From Desulfuromonas sp. DDH964 (GTDB lineage: Bacteria; Desulfobacterota; Desulfuromonadia; Desulfuromonadales; DDH964): a DNA stretch of 64,000 bases. Positions 33,175 to 43,534 of this stretch are shown piece by piece; position 1 is the stretch's first letter, and the number at the start of each line of letters is the position of its first letter. The translations under genes were made by a program, and so were the position numbers. The stretch covers positions 2,666,001-2,730,000 of the forward strand of contig NZ_CP015080.1 of the NCBI RefSeq assembly GCF_001611275.1, written 5' to 3'. The notes beneath the pieces were generated by a model that searched no databases, had not been told where the DNA came from, and saw only the letters and a list, made by a program, of their open reading frames with translations.

Positions 33175-35451
33175 TTACCGTTTCTTGACCCGAAACCCCG
33201 CCTTCTCGAAGGCCGCCGCCGCATCGACCGCTCCCTGAGCCGGTCGCTCCCTCTTCTCCTGCCTGCGCGGTTCCGATACTCCGCCCGCCTGCGCCTCCTT
33301 GATCGAAAGAGCGATACGCTTGCGCGGAATATCGACCGACAGCACCTTGACTTTGACCGGGTCGCCGACCTTGACCACCTGATGAGGGTCCTTGACGAAG
33401 CGCTGGGCGAGGTGGCTGATGTGGACCAGCCCGTCCTGGTGGACGCCGACATCGACGAAGGCGCCGAAGGCGGTGACGTTGGTGACGCTGCCGGGAAGCA
33501 CCATCCCTTCCTGGAGGTCGGTCAGTTCGCGAACATCGTCGCGGAAGGCGACCACTTCGAACTGGCGGCGCGGGTCGCGCCCCGGCTTCTTCAGTTCTTC
33601 CACTATATCACGCAGGGTCGGCAGGCCGACGCTGGCATCGACATAGCGCGGCAGGTCGATCTTCGCCACCAACTCCGGCCGGACGGTCAGTTCGCTGAGC
33701 GAAGCGCCGAGGTCGGCTGCCATTCGCGCCACCAGCCCGTAGCGTTCGGGGTGAACGGCGCTGTTGTCGAGGGGCTGGGCGCCACCGCGGATGCGCAAAA
33801 AGCCGGCCGCCTGCTCGAAGGCCTTGGCGCCGAAGCGCGGCACCTGGAGTAGCCCCTGGCGGTCGGCAAAGGGTCCGTGGGCGTCGCGATGGCGGACGAT
33901 GTTCCGGGCGAGGGTTTCACCGATGCCGGAGACATAGGCAAGGAGCGCCCAGGAGGCGGTATTGAGATCGACGCCGACATAGTTGACGCACGACTCGACC
34001 ACGGCGTCGAGGGCCTTTTTCAGCAGGGTCTGGCTGACGTCATGCTGGTACTGGCCGACACCGATGCTCTTCGGGTCGATCTTCACCAGCTCGGCGAGTG
34101 GGTCCTGCAGGCGGCGGGCGATGGAGATGGCGCCGCGCACCGTCAGGTCGAGTTCGGGGAACTCGACGCGGGCGATCTCCGAGGCGGAGTAGACACTGGC
34201 GCCGGCCTCGCTGACCATCACCACCGGCAGGGCAATCCCGGCCTCGCGCAGCGTCTCGCGCACGAACTGCTCCATCTCCCGCCCGGCGGTGCCGTTGCCG
34301 ATCGCCACCATCTGCGGCCCGTGAGCGGCCACCAGGCGCAACAGCTCCTTTTTGGCCTGGGGAACGCGCCCCTCGCCGGTGTGGGGGTAGATGGTGACAT
34401 GCTCGAGGAACTGCCCGGTGCCATCGACCGCGGCGAGCTTGGAGCCGGTACGCAGGCCGGGATCGACGCCGAGGACCCGCAGGCTGCCGGCCGGCGGCGC
34501 GAGCAGGAGATTGCGCAGGTTGCCGGCAAAGACCTCGATCGCTTCGAGGTCGGCGCGGTTCTTCGCCTCGAGGCGCAGATCGACCTCGATCGACGGGGCG
34601 AGCAGGCGCTTGTAGGCGTCGCCCACCCCCTCGCCGAGAAAGGGGGCATAGGGGGTGTCGCGCGGGGCGATGCGCATGCGGATGCGGCGCAGAATCTCCT
34701 CCTCCGGCGCTTCGAGGGAGAGCCGCAGCACCTCCTCCTTCTCGCCGCGGCGCATGGCGAGCATGCGGTGGGAAGGGATCGTCTTCAGCGGCTCGCGATA
34801 GTCGTAGTACATCTCAAACTTGCTCACCGCGCCCGCCTGCTTCGGATCGACCCGGGAGACGAAGATCCCCTGCTCCCAGCTCAGCTGGCGGGTCATGGCC
34901 CGCACCGCGGCGTCCTCGCTGACCCCTTCGGCGAGGATGTGCCCCGCCCCTTCGAGAGCAGCCGCCACGTCGGCGACGCCGGCCGCAGGATCGACAAAGG
35001 GGGCGGCGAGTTCGGTCAGGGGGAGAAAGGGGGGCTGCTGGGCCAGGATCTGCGCGGCCAAAGGTTCCAGACCCCGTTCCCGGGCGATAGTCGCCTTGGT
35101 GCGGCGCTTCGGCTTGTAGGGGAGATAGAGATCCTCAAGTTCGGTCTTCTGCCGGCAGCTGAGAATCTGCTGTTTCAGCTCCGGCGAGAGTTTCCCCTGC
35201 TCGCTGATGGTGGCAAGGATCGTCGTCTTGCGCTCTTCGAGCTCGGAAAAATAGCTGAAACGCTCTTCCAGCAGCCGAACCTGGACTTCGTCGAGTTCGC
35301 CGGTCTGTTCCTTGCGGTAACGGGCGATAAAGGGAACGCTGGCCCCCTCGCGCAGCAGGGCCACGGTGTTTTCAACCTGCCGGCCGGAAATGCCGGTCTC
35401 CGCCGTCAGACAGGAAAGGATGGTCGCAAACTTGGTATTGGACAGGGCCAT
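33175..35451 (-). CDS. tex: Tex-family RNA-binding transcription accessory protein
   Basis: 758 residues, normal length. N-terminal helical Tex domain, then a YqgF-like RNase H fold (VLGVDPGLRTGSKLAAVD), helix-hairpin-helix motifs (NTASWALLAYVSGIGETLARNIV) and a C-terminal S1 RNA-binding domain (GSVTNVTAFGAFVDVGVHQDGLVHIS). Binds nucleic acid and influences transcription; the precise role is unknown. The ATG at 35451 is chosen over a TTG three codons earlier. Confidence 0.95.
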   Translation of the reverse strand: MALSNTKFATILSCLTAETGISGRQVENTVALLREGASVPFIARYRKEQTGELDEVQVRLLEERFSYFSELEERKTTILATISEQGKLSPELKQQILSCRQKTELEDLYLPYKPKRRTKATIARERGLEPLAAQILAQQPPFLPLTELAAPFVDPAAGVADVAAALEGAGHILAEGVSEDAAVRAMTRQLSWEQGIFVSRVDPKQAGAVSKFEMYYDYREPLKTIPSHRMLAMRRGEKEEVLRLSLEAPEEEILRRIRMRIAPRDTPYAPFLGEGVGDAYKRLLAPSIEVDLRLEAKNRADLEAIEVFAGNLRNLLLAPPAGSLRVLGVDPGLRTGSKLAAVDGTGQFLEHVTIYPHTGEGRVPQAKKELLRLVAAHGPQMVAIGNGTAGREMEQFVRETLREAGIALPVVMVSEAGASVYSASEIARVEFPELDLTVRGAISIARRLQDPLAELVKIDPKSIGVGQYQHDVSQTLLKKALDAVVESCVNYVGVDLNTASWALLAYVSGIGETLARNIVRHRDAHGPFADRQGLLQVPRFGAKAFEQAAGFLRIRGGAQPLDNSAVHPERYGLVARMAADLGASLSELTVRPELVAKIDLPRYVDASVGLPTLRDIVEELKKPGRDPRRQFEVVAFRDDVRELTDLQEGMVLPGSVTNVTAFGAFVDVGVHQDGLVHISHLAQRFVKDPHQVVKVGDPVKVKVLSVDIPRKRIALSIKEAQAGGVSEPRRQEKRERPAQGAVDAAAAFEKAGFRVKKR

Positions 35452-35563
35452 AGCAGTCAACTCTTTTCAGCAGGAAGTCAGGGGCGGGGAGTTTAGCATG
35501 CCTGCCCCGGAAGTGGAAGCCGCCAGGAGAAGCAGGTTATAAGAAGAACTTCATTTGCCGACA

Positions 35564-35605
35564 TTGACCCAGATCAAGGCCGGAGCAATCCAGCTCCACT
35601 AGAGT
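35564..35605 (+). promoter_or_regulatory. FNR/DNR-type promoter for the di-iron repair gene
   Basis: TTGACCCAGATCAA (35564-35577, the TTGA-N6-TCAA box of the FNR/CRP family) is followed by exactly 22 bp and then TAGAGT (35600-35605). This puts the box at about -41.5 for a start near 35612, the class II geometry. The same geometry occurs at the nar promoter (48196-48237). Confidence 0.8.
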
Positions 35606-35667
35606 AGAGATACGGCGCTTCCCACCAGGCCACGGATTTCCATATTTCCCGTCCGAGAGGAGCCATC

Positions 35668-36399
35668 ATGAATACCGTGCAGAAATTACCCGACGTAGCA
35701 ACACAGCAACAAACCATCGGCGAGTTCGTCGCGGCAGATTACCGGACCGCGACCGTTTTCGAAAAATACGGCATCGACTTCTGCTGCGGCGGCCAGGTAA
35801 GTCTCGCCGCGGCCTGCCAGGAAAGAGGCCTTGATCCGGGGGCGATCGCAGCGGAGCTGGCGGCGCAACGGACGGCGCCGCTGGACCGGAGTCAGAACTT
35901 CGGAGCCTGGGAACTCCCCTTCCTGGCGGATTACATCATCAACACCCACCATGCCTATCTCCACCAGGAGACGGGCCAGATCGCCGCCTACACCCGGAAG
36001 ATCGCCGGCGTTCATGGCGGCCATCACCCCGAGGTACTGGAAATCGCGGCGCTATTCGACCGGATCGCCGCCGACATGACGGGGCATCTCCGCGCAGAGG
36101 AAGAGGTCCTCTTCCCGGCCATCCGGCGCCTGGCTGCGGCGGGGCAGAATGGCTCGCTTTCCCGCGCCGCGGACCGTACCCTCATCAAGAGGGCCCTGGA
36201 GACTCTCCACGGCGAGCACGAAGCGATCGGTGCCGCGGCCCATGCCATCCGCGAGCTTGCCGGGGGATATGCCATCCCGCCCGGCGTCTGCAGCACCTTC
36301 GTGGTCAGCTACCGCAAACTCAAGGAATTCGAGGACGATCTGCACAAGCACGTTCATCTCGAAAACAACATCCTTTTCCTGAAGGCAGCCGAACTTTAG
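35668..36399 (+). CDS. ytfE: RIC-type iron-sulfur cluster repair di-iron protein (YtfE/ScdA)
   Basis: 243 residues. The N-terminal ScdA_N domain has FEKYGIDFCCGGQ. A hemerythrin-like four-helix bundle follows with ligand histidines in NTHHAYLHQE, HGGHHPEV, HLRAEEEVLFP and HGEHEAIG. Repairs iron-sulfur clusters damaged by nitric oxide or peroxide. The FNR-type promoter and closeness to the nitrate reductase operon fit a role against NO made during nitrate respiration. A site like GAGAGGAG precedes the ATG. Confidence 0.94.
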   Translation: MNTVQKLPDVATQQQTIGEFVAADYRTATVFEKYGIDFCCGGQVSLAAACQERGLDPGAIAAELAAQRTAPLDRSQNFGAWELPFLADYIINTHHAYLHQETGQIAAYTRKIAGVHGGHHPEVLEIAALFDRIAADMTGHLRAEEEVLFPAIRRLAAAGQNGSLSRAADRTLIKRALETLHGEHEAIGAAAHAIRELAGGYAIPPGVCSTFVVSYRKLKEFEDDLHKHVHLENNILFLKAAEL

Positions 36400-36440
36400 C
36401 CGGTGGCACGGGGCCACCTGCGAACACGAAACAGGAGGAA

Positions 36441-37067
36441 ATGATGATCCAAAAATCACGTACATCGATGATGCGTCTGGGAATCTTACTGGCCCTGGTT
36501 CTCGGGCTGATGCTTCCAGGGGAGGCGGCGGCCCATTGTGACACCCTCGACGGGCCGGTAGTCGCCGATGCGCGGAGTGCCCTGGCCAGAGGGGAAGTGT
36601 CGCCGGTGCTCAAGTGGGTCAAGCCCGACGCCGAACCCGAAATTCGCGAAGTCTTCGCCCAGACCCTGGCGGTGCGCAATCTCAGCGCCGAGGCGATGGC
36701 GCTGGCCGATAGGAATTTTTTTGAAAATCTGGTGCGCATCCACCGCGCCGGCGAAGGCGCGCCCTATAGTGGGCTCAAGTCCGCAGGAAGCGTGGCGCCG
36801 GTAGTCGCCAAGGCCGACAAGGCTCTGGAGCAAGGGTCGGTCGATGAATTGACCAGGGCAATCCTCCTCCACACCGAGGAGGGGATCCGCGCCCGCTTCA
36901 AGCAGGCCCTGGAGAGCCGCAAGCACGCCGAAGAGAACGTCGAGAACGGCCGGGAATACGTTGAGGCCTACGTCAACTACGTTCACTATGTCGAAGGTAT
37001 CGCCCAACTCGTCCATGGCGCCGAGCATCACCCCGCCAGAGACTCGTCGACTTCCCACCAGCACTGA
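36441..37067 (+). CDS. DUF6448 family periplasmic protein
   Basis: 208 residues with a signal peptide (about 1-35, cleavage after EAAA). The mature protein starts HCDTLDGPVV, diagnostic of the family, and has many histidines, including a His-rich tail (HGAEHHPAR...HQH), so it may bind metal. Function unknown. It lies 41 bp after the di-iron repair gene with its own AGGAGGAAATG start, probably in the same FNR-controlled transcript. Confidence 0.88.
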   Translation: MMIQKSRTSMMRLGILLALVLGLMLPGEAAAHCDTLDGPVVADARSALARGEVSPVLKWVKPDAEPEIREVFAQTLAVRNLSAEAMALADRNFFENLVRIHRAGEGAPYSGLKSAGSVAPVVAKADKALEQGSVDELTRAILLHTEEGIRARFKQALESRKHAEENVENGREYVEAYVNYVHYVEGIAQLVHGAEHHPARDSSTSHQH

Positions 37068-37080
37068 GATTCCAACATCA

Positions 37081-37116
37081 ATCGAGCGGGCACCCCGGCC
37101 GGGGTGCCCGCTCGAT
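37081..37116. repeat. 36-bp perfect palindrome between convergent genes
   Basis: ATCGAGCGGGCACCCCGG (37081-37098) is exactly complementary to the next 18 bases. It can form a strong hairpin in transcripts from either side, but no T-run follows, so termination is likely but not certain. Confidence 0.8.
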
Positions 37117-37182
37117 GCGGTTCTGCAAAAGACGGGCGCCGGAGAGCAAACCTTCGACCGCTATCCAGCGGCAGCGCGGGAC

Positions 37183-37623
37183 TCACCCCCGGGTCGCCTG
37201 CTCCAGCTCGGCGATCCGCGCCAGCAGCTCCTTTTCCTTCTGCCAGCGGGCGGTAGCGTCCCGCATCAACGAAGCGATGCCGAGGACCTTCCCTGCATTG
37301 TCCTTGAGCATGACGATGGAAAATTCACAGGAGAGCTTGCGGCCGTCGCGGTGCTGGGCGGGGACCGCCAGCAGGTCGGTACCGTAACGGGTTTCGCCAC
37401 TGGCCATGACCCGATGGTAACCGTCCCAGTGCCGTCCCCGCAAACGCTCGGGGATGATCAGGTCGAGGGACTGCCCCAGCGCCTCGGCGGCGGAGAAGCC
37501 AAAGAGGAGTTCGGCGCCGCGGTTCCAGAGGCGGATCTTCCCCTCCCGGTCGGCCAGCAGCACAGCATCGGGGGCCTGGTCGATGATCTCTTGGTAGACA
37601 GTAAGGGGCAGGGTTTCCGGCAT
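37183..37623 (-). CDS. Stand-alone PAS-domain protein
   Basis: 146 residues: a single PAS domain (YQEIIDQAPDAVLLADREGKI, NRGAELLFGFSAAEALGQ) and a short helical tail (QKEKELLARIAELEQ). No output domain. It is the last gene of the nar operon, 27 bp after a NarK transporter. It may sense redox or ligand and act through a partner, but nothing in the sequence identifies the partner. The ribosome site GGAAGGA lies upstream of ATG. Confidence 0.85.
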   Translation of the reverse strand: MPETLPLTVYQEIIDQAPDAVLLADREGKIRLWNRGAELLFGFSAAEALGQSLDLIIPERLRGRHWDGYHRVMASGETRYGTDLLAVPAQHRDGRKLSCEFSIVMLKDNAGKVLGIASLMRDATARWQKEKELLARIAELEQATRG

Positions 37624-37650
37624 TTGGTCCTTCCTTTCCGGGAGGGTCAG

Positions 37651-39255
37651 TTAGGGGTTTTTGATGTATGCATTCTTGCGGGTATAGAACCACCAGTTGA
37701 GCAGCAGGCAGAGGAAATAGAAGACGGCAAACCCGTAGAGGGCATATTCCGGGGTGGTCGCCTTGATCTGCTCGCCGAAGACCTGGGGGATGATAAAAGC
37801 GCCGTAGGCGGCGACCGCCGAGGTCCAGCCGAGGACCGGCCCGGCCTGTTCCTTGTCGAAGATGATGGCGATGGAGCGGAAGGTCGAGCCGTTGCCGACG
37901 CCGGTCGCGGTAAAGAGGACGATAAAGAGGATCAGGAAGGGGACGAAATAGGTCTCCGGAGTCGGCGAGGCGTAGGCGGCCTTCATGAACCAGGCGCAGC
38001 CCAACGCCGAAGCCACCATGACAAGGGAGACCCACTGGGTGACGATGGCGCCGCCGAACTTGTCGGCGATCTTGCCGCCGACCGGCCGGATCAGGGCGCC
38101 GATGAAGGGCCCCATCCAGGCGTAGGTGAGGGCGCTCGGCCCTTCGGGGTTGAGAGTGCCGTGGGTCAGGGCGCCGTCGACCATGATGTGACAGTAGCCG
38201 AAAATGCATTTAATCGACAGGGCGAAGGCCGCGGAATAGCCGATGAAGGAACCGAATGTCATGGTGTAGATGATGGTCATTGCCCAGGTGTGCTTGTTGT
38301 TGAAAATCCGGTACTGCCGTTCGAGGTTGGCCCGCAGCGTCCCGGTAGTGAGGTACTTCATGCCATAGACGGTGGCGGCGATCACCAACGGCAGCACCAG
38401 CCATTTGCTCAGCAGGCCCAGCCCGACCGGCGCCGGCAGCAGCAGGTAGAGGCCGAGGGCGGAAGTAACGAAGGCGATCAGCAGCAGGCCGAGAATTTTG
38501 CCGAAACAGAGCGGCGACGGCCCCAGGTTGGGAGAGACGGTCTCGGTGGTGATATTGTTCATGCCGAACCAGCCGGCAAAGGCGAGGGGAACCAGCAGAA
38601 CCAGCCAGACGAACCCGGCGTTGTGGATGTAGGTGGCGGTGCCGGCCGGGATCTTGCCGATCAGGGTGCCGCTGGTACTGACCAGAGTCATCGGCTCGCC
38701 GCCGAAGATCCCCATGGTCATCACCAGTGGGATCAGAATCTGCATGGTGGTGACGCCGAAATTGCCGAGGCCGGCGTTCAGACCGAGGGAGGTCCCCTGC
38801 ACCTTCTTGGGGAAGAAGAAGCTGATGTTCGACATTGAGGAGGCGAAGTTGCCGCCGCCAATCCCCGAAAGGAGTGCCAGCAGGTAATAGATCCAGATCG
38901 GCGTGTGGCTATTCTGTAGCGCCAGACCGGTCCCCAGCGCCGGCACCATCAGCAGCGCTGTCGTCAGAAAGATAGTGTTGCGGCCGCCGGCGATGCGGAT
39001 CAGGAAGGAGCTGGGGATGCGCAGAGTCGCCCCGGAGAGGCCGGCAATCGCCGAGAGGGTGAAGAGCTCGGGCTGGCTGAAGGGGAACCCGAGGTTGAGC
39101 ATCTGTACCGTGATGATGCTCCAGTAGAGCCAGACGGCGAAGCCGCAGAGCAGACTGGGGATCGAGATCCACAGGTTGCGGGTGGCAATCTTTTTGCCCT
39201 GGGCATTCCAGAACTGTTCGTCCTCGACGTCCCACTTGTCCAGGTTGACTGACAT
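37651..39255 (-). CDS. narK: NarK-type nitrate/nitrite transporter (NarK2-like)
   Basis: 534 residues, MFS fold with 12 or so helices. The nitrate signature GGGNFASSMSNISFFFPKK and the following GLNAGLGNFG are present, as is a second FGGA region in the C-terminal half. Imports nitrate or exchanges it for nitrite. The long polar N-terminus (WDVEDEQFWNAQGKK) is characteristic of NarK2-like proteins fused or paired with NarK1 in denitrifiers. It is 56 bp downstream of the other NarK gene. Confidence 0.93.
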   Translation of the reverse strand: MSVNLDKWDVEDEQFWNAQGKKIATRNLWISIPSLLCGFAVWLYWSIITVQMLNLGFPFSQPELFTLSAIAGLSGATLRIPSSFLIRIAGGRNTIFLTTALLMVPALGTGLALQNSHTPIWIYYLLALLSGIGGGNFASSMSNISFFFPKKVQGTSLGLNAGLGNFGVTTMQILIPLVMTMGIFGGEPMTLVSTSGTLIGKIPAGTATYIHNAGFVWLVLLVPLAFAGWFGMNNITTETVSPNLGPSPLCFGKILGLLLIAFVTSALGLYLLLPAPVGLGLLSKWLVLPLVIAATVYGMKYLTTGTLRANLERQYRIFNNKHTWAMTIIYTMTFGSFIGYSAAFALSIKCIFGYCHIMVDGALTHGTLNPEGPSALTYAWMGPFIGALIRPVGGKIADKFGGAIVTQWVSLVMVASALGCAWFMKAAYASPTPETYFVPFLILFIVLFTATGVGNGSTFRSIAIIFDKEQAGPVLGWTSAVAAYGAFIIPQVFGEQIKATTPEYALYGFAVFYFLCLLLNWWFYTRKNAYIKNP

Positions 39256-39311
39256 CTTGGTTCCTCCCTTAAATCATGGCGACAGGGTGCAAGGCAAGAT
39301 CGGGTGGGTGG

Positions 39312-40613
39312 TTACCTTGGGGTTTCAGCTGTGACGCTCGCCGGCGTCGGCGTTTTCTTCAGCACCCAGGCGAGCAGCAGCGACGCCAGGGCCAGCATCG
39401 CGAAGATGAGAAAGCCCCGGGCATAGCCGCTCGGGCCGAGATTCCGGACGATCTCACCAAGCAGCGGCGGAATGGCAAAGCCGCCAAAAGCTCCCAATCC
39501 GCCCACCCAGCCAGCTGCGCCGCCGACGGCATCGGGAACCTCCTGGGGCACCAGCTTGAATACGGCGGCGTTGCCGACTCCCATGCCGACGGCCATCAGG
39601 ACCTCGGCCAGCACCGACAGCGGCAGGCTTGCCGAGAAACCCATCAGCAGGGCGCCGACCAGCATGACGAGCATCGAGCCGATGGCGGTATTCTCCCCCC
39701 CGCTACGGTCGGCAATACGGCCGCCGAAGACCCGGATCAGCGAGGCCAGAATGGAATAGAGGGCAGTGAGAAACCCCGCCCGGACCGGGCTGACCTCGAA
39801 ATAGCTGGTCCAGTAGACCGGCAACCAGGCGGTCATGGCGATGAAGCCGCCGAAGGTGGTGAAATAGATGGCAACCAGCACCCAGGTTTTCCAAGTGCGC
39901 GCCGAATGCGCCAGACTGATTTTCAAGGACCCGGCCGGGAAGAGTTCCTGGGCATGTTCCCTGGCGGCGACCTTGGCCTGCTCGGGTACGATCCCCTGGG
40001 CGACCATCTGAAAAAACGGGGCATTCCTGCCGATCCAGAAATAGAGAAGGGTCCCCGCAGCCAGGAATAGCAGCCAGGCCAGGTAGGCCCCCCCCAGTTG
40101 CAGGCGGGCCAGCGCCAGCGGCAGCAGGAAGGAAAAGATCCCCGGCGCCAGGTTGCCGATTCCGGCAAAGATTCCCAGAGCCTGCCCCTGCTGCGCCATG
40201 GGATACCAGTAGGAGACCTGGCCGATGCCGACCGAGAAGGTGGCGATACCGCAACCGCAGAGAACGCCGAGCAGGATCAGCAGCGGGTAGAGAGAGGCGG
40301 TCATCCCCTCCGGATACCGGGTGAAGATCACCAGGGTCAGACCAAACATGCCGAGCAGGGAAAGGACCAGCAGCACCAGAAAGGGCTTGCGCCCGCCGGT
40401 GGTGTCGACCCAGGCGGCAAAGGGGATGCGCAGCAGTGACCCGGACAGCGCCGGCGCCGCGACCAGCAGGCCGATCTGCGCCGGACTGAGCGGCATCACC
40501 TGCTTGAACTTGCCGGCGGTGGGGCCGAACAGGGCGACGGCGGCAAAGCCGAAAAAGAAACCGAGGGTCGCACCGGACAGGCCACTGGAGGGGGTCCCCT
40601 TGATCGGGTTCAT
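39312..40613 (-). CDS. narK: Nitrate/nitrite transporter of the NarK1 type
   Basis: 433 residues, MFS fold. Features include the early GPTAGKFKQVMPLS and RIPFAAWVDTTGGRKP loop and a central GIGQVSYWYPMAQQGQALG resembling the nitrate signature. Together with the second NarK it forms the NarK1/NarK2 pair seen in nitrate respirers, commonly a proton/nitrate symporter plus a nitrate/nitrite antiporter. The ATG at 40613 follows GGGAGGAG. Gene start lies 28 bp after narI. Confidence 0.92.
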   Translation of the reverse strand: MNPIKGTPSSGLSGATLGFFFGFAAVALFGPTAGKFKQVMPLSPAQIGLLVAAPALSGSLLRIPFAAWVDTTGGRKPFLVLLVLSLLGMFGLTLVIFTRYPEGMTASLYPLLILLGVLCGCGIATFSVGIGQVSYWYPMAQQGQALGIFAGIGNLAPGIFSFLLPLALARLQLGGAYLAWLLFLAAGTLLYFWIGRNAPFFQMVAQGIVPEQAKVAAREHAQELFPAGSLKISLAHSARTWKTWVLVAIYFTTFGGFIAMTAWLPVYWTSYFEVSPVRAGFLTALYSILASLIRVFGGRIADRSGGENTAIGSMLVMLVGALLMGFSASLPLSVLAEVLMAVGMGVGNAAVFKLVPQEVPDAVGGAAGWVGGLGAFGGFAIPPLLGEIVRNLGPSGYARGFLIFAMLALASLLLAWVLKKTPTPASVTAETPR

Positions 40614-40641
40614 GGACTGTCTCCTCCCTGGACAGGCGGAA

Positions 40642-41328
40642 TTAAATCCCGGCTTGCCGGCGGCGCTCGCGGTACCAGACCACCACCTGGTAGGGGCGAG
40701 ACAAGTAAGAGAGAGGTACGCTGACCACATGCACCAGGCGCGAAAAGGGGAAGACCGCGATCAGCAGAAAAGCGTTGAACGCATGCAGCTTGACCACCAC
40801 CGGCAACACCGCGAGGTGCTGGACGTCCGGTTGCAGCAGCACCAGCGAACGCAGCCAGGGGACGGCGTTGTGCAGATACCAGACCCCCCCCCAGCGCAGG
40901 GAAATTGCAATCATGACGCCGGTCGCCACCTGCACCAGCAACAGCACCAGCAGCAGCCAGTCGATGCGCGAAGTAACGACCGCCAGCCGCGGGTCCATGC
41001 CGCGCCGCACGATCAGCAGCAGCATGGCGATAACCGTGGTGACGCCGAACACCATCCCGGTGACTTCCAGAAAGTAGAGCCGCGCCGGCTCGCCGAGGAG
41101 GGTCCCCCAGCCGGCGGGAAACAGGAAGGCCAGCAGATGCGCCAGCAAAATCAGCAGAATGGCGTAATGCCAGGGGACCGAGCCCCAGTAGAGGGCCCGG
41201 CTTTCGAGGAACTGGGAGGATTGGGACGACCAGGAGTAGCGGTCGATGGCGTAGCGGAAGCAACCGACCGCTATCGCCAGGGCCACCGCGACATAGGGGA
41301 ATACGCCGAACAGGATTTGATCGATCAT
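40642..41328 (-). CDS. narI: Respiratory nitrate reductase gamma subunit (cytochrome b)
   Basis: 228 residues with five membrane helices. It holds the two b hemes that take electrons from menaquinol; candidate heme histidines are in VPWHYAILLILLAHLL and in VVKLHAFNAFLL and RLVHVVSVP. It follows narJ by 4 bp. Confidence 0.94.
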   Translation of the reverse strand: MIDQILFGVFPYVAVALAIAVGCFRYAIDRYSWSSQSSQFLESRALYWGSVPWHYAILLILLAHLLAFLFPAGWGTLLGEPARLYFLEVTGMVFGVTTVIAMLLLIVRRGMDPRLAVVTSRIDWLLLVLLLVQVATGVMIAISLRWGGVWYLHNAVPWLRSLVLLQPDVQHLAVLPVVVKLHAFNAFLLIAVFPFSRLVHVVSVPLSYLSRPYQVVVWYRERRRQAGI

Positions 41329-41332
41329 CGGT

Positions 41333-41896
41333 TCAACTCCTTCCGCCGGCGGCCGTCAGCAATTCGGCTCCGGTATCGACCGTTTCGGCCAAAAAGCTCT
41401 GCAGCGCCTCGATCAGGGCGGCATAGGGCTGCTCCGCCTCCAGTCCCTCGGTCAATTTTTCCAGGGCGGGAAGCAGTCCGTCCCGAATCAGCTCCCGGCA
41501 GCACTCCGGATCCGCAACCGTGCCGACAAAACGCAGCAGGGTGGCAAGGTGATCGGGGAGTTCGCCGCCCGGCGCGAACCCCTGTTCCCGGAAGAGCTGC
41601 TGCAGGCGGATCAGGAACAGGGTCCGTTGCTGACTTTCCCCGCAGAGCAGGTAGCCGACGTAAGGGTGGCAGAGTGGCTGCAGGTCGAAGGTGGCGGTAA
41701 AGAGCTCTTCCAGCCGGGCTGGAGTCTGCTCCCGGAGATAGGCGGCAAAGCGTGCCATCGGCGCCGCGGCGGCGGAATCGAGTCCCCGCAGTCGCTCGGT
41801 GCAGGCGGCGGCGGTCTCCCGGACGGTCCCCTCGGGATAGCTGAAGAGCGTCGCGAATGCGAGGCGCAGTTCTTTCCGGATGGTCGAATTCGTCAT
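41333..41896 (-). CDS. narJ: Nitrate reductase assembly chaperone NarJ
   Basis: 187 residues, TorD/NarJ family helical chaperone needed to insert the molybdenum cofactor and FS0 cluster into NarG. Recognisable by LRLAFATLFSYPEG, PLCHPYVGYLLCG and PDHLATLLRFVG. Starts 2 bp after the narH stop. Confidence 0.92.
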   Translation of the reverse strand: MTNSTIRKELRLAFATLFSYPEGTVRETAAACTERLRGLDSAAAAPMARFAAYLREQTPARLEELFTATFDLQPLCHPYVGYLLCGESQQRTLFLIRLQQLFREQGFAPGGELPDHLATLLRFVGTVADPECCRELIRDGLLPALEKLTEGLEAEQPYAALIEALQSFLAETVDTGAELLTAAGGRS

Positions 41897-41898
41897 AT

Positions 41899-43386
<1,488 letters not shown>

Positions 43387-43426
43387 GAAGGGCTCTCCTT
43401 CGGGTAAGCAAATGACAGGTATTTTT

Positions 43427-43496
43427 GCCACAGAGTCACAGAGACACGGAGGATTTCATATTCCTGCTTTTCTCTAAGCCTCTGTGCCTCCGTGGC
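43427..43496. repeat. Inverted repeat between narG and narH
   Basis: GCCACAGAGTCACAGAGA (43427-43444) pairs with CCTCTGTGCCTCCGTGGC (43479-43496) at 15 of 18 positions. The CACAGAG/CACGGAG words are the same as in the dispersed repeat at 31.5-33.2 kb. It lies inside the nar operon and might affect mRNA stability. Confidence 0.65.
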
Positions 43497-43534
43497 CAGC
43501 CTTTAGGTTAAGTGCAGGTTTTTGCCCGGCGTCT

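Noticed and set aside
31446..33175. CRISPR array in the repeat-rich stretch
   Set aside because: Repeats are few, differ in orientation and spacing, and no cas gene is nearby.
37081..37116. 36-bp palindrome as a definite rho-independent terminator
   Set aside because: The stem is perfect but no T-run follows on either strand, so I list it as a repeat only.
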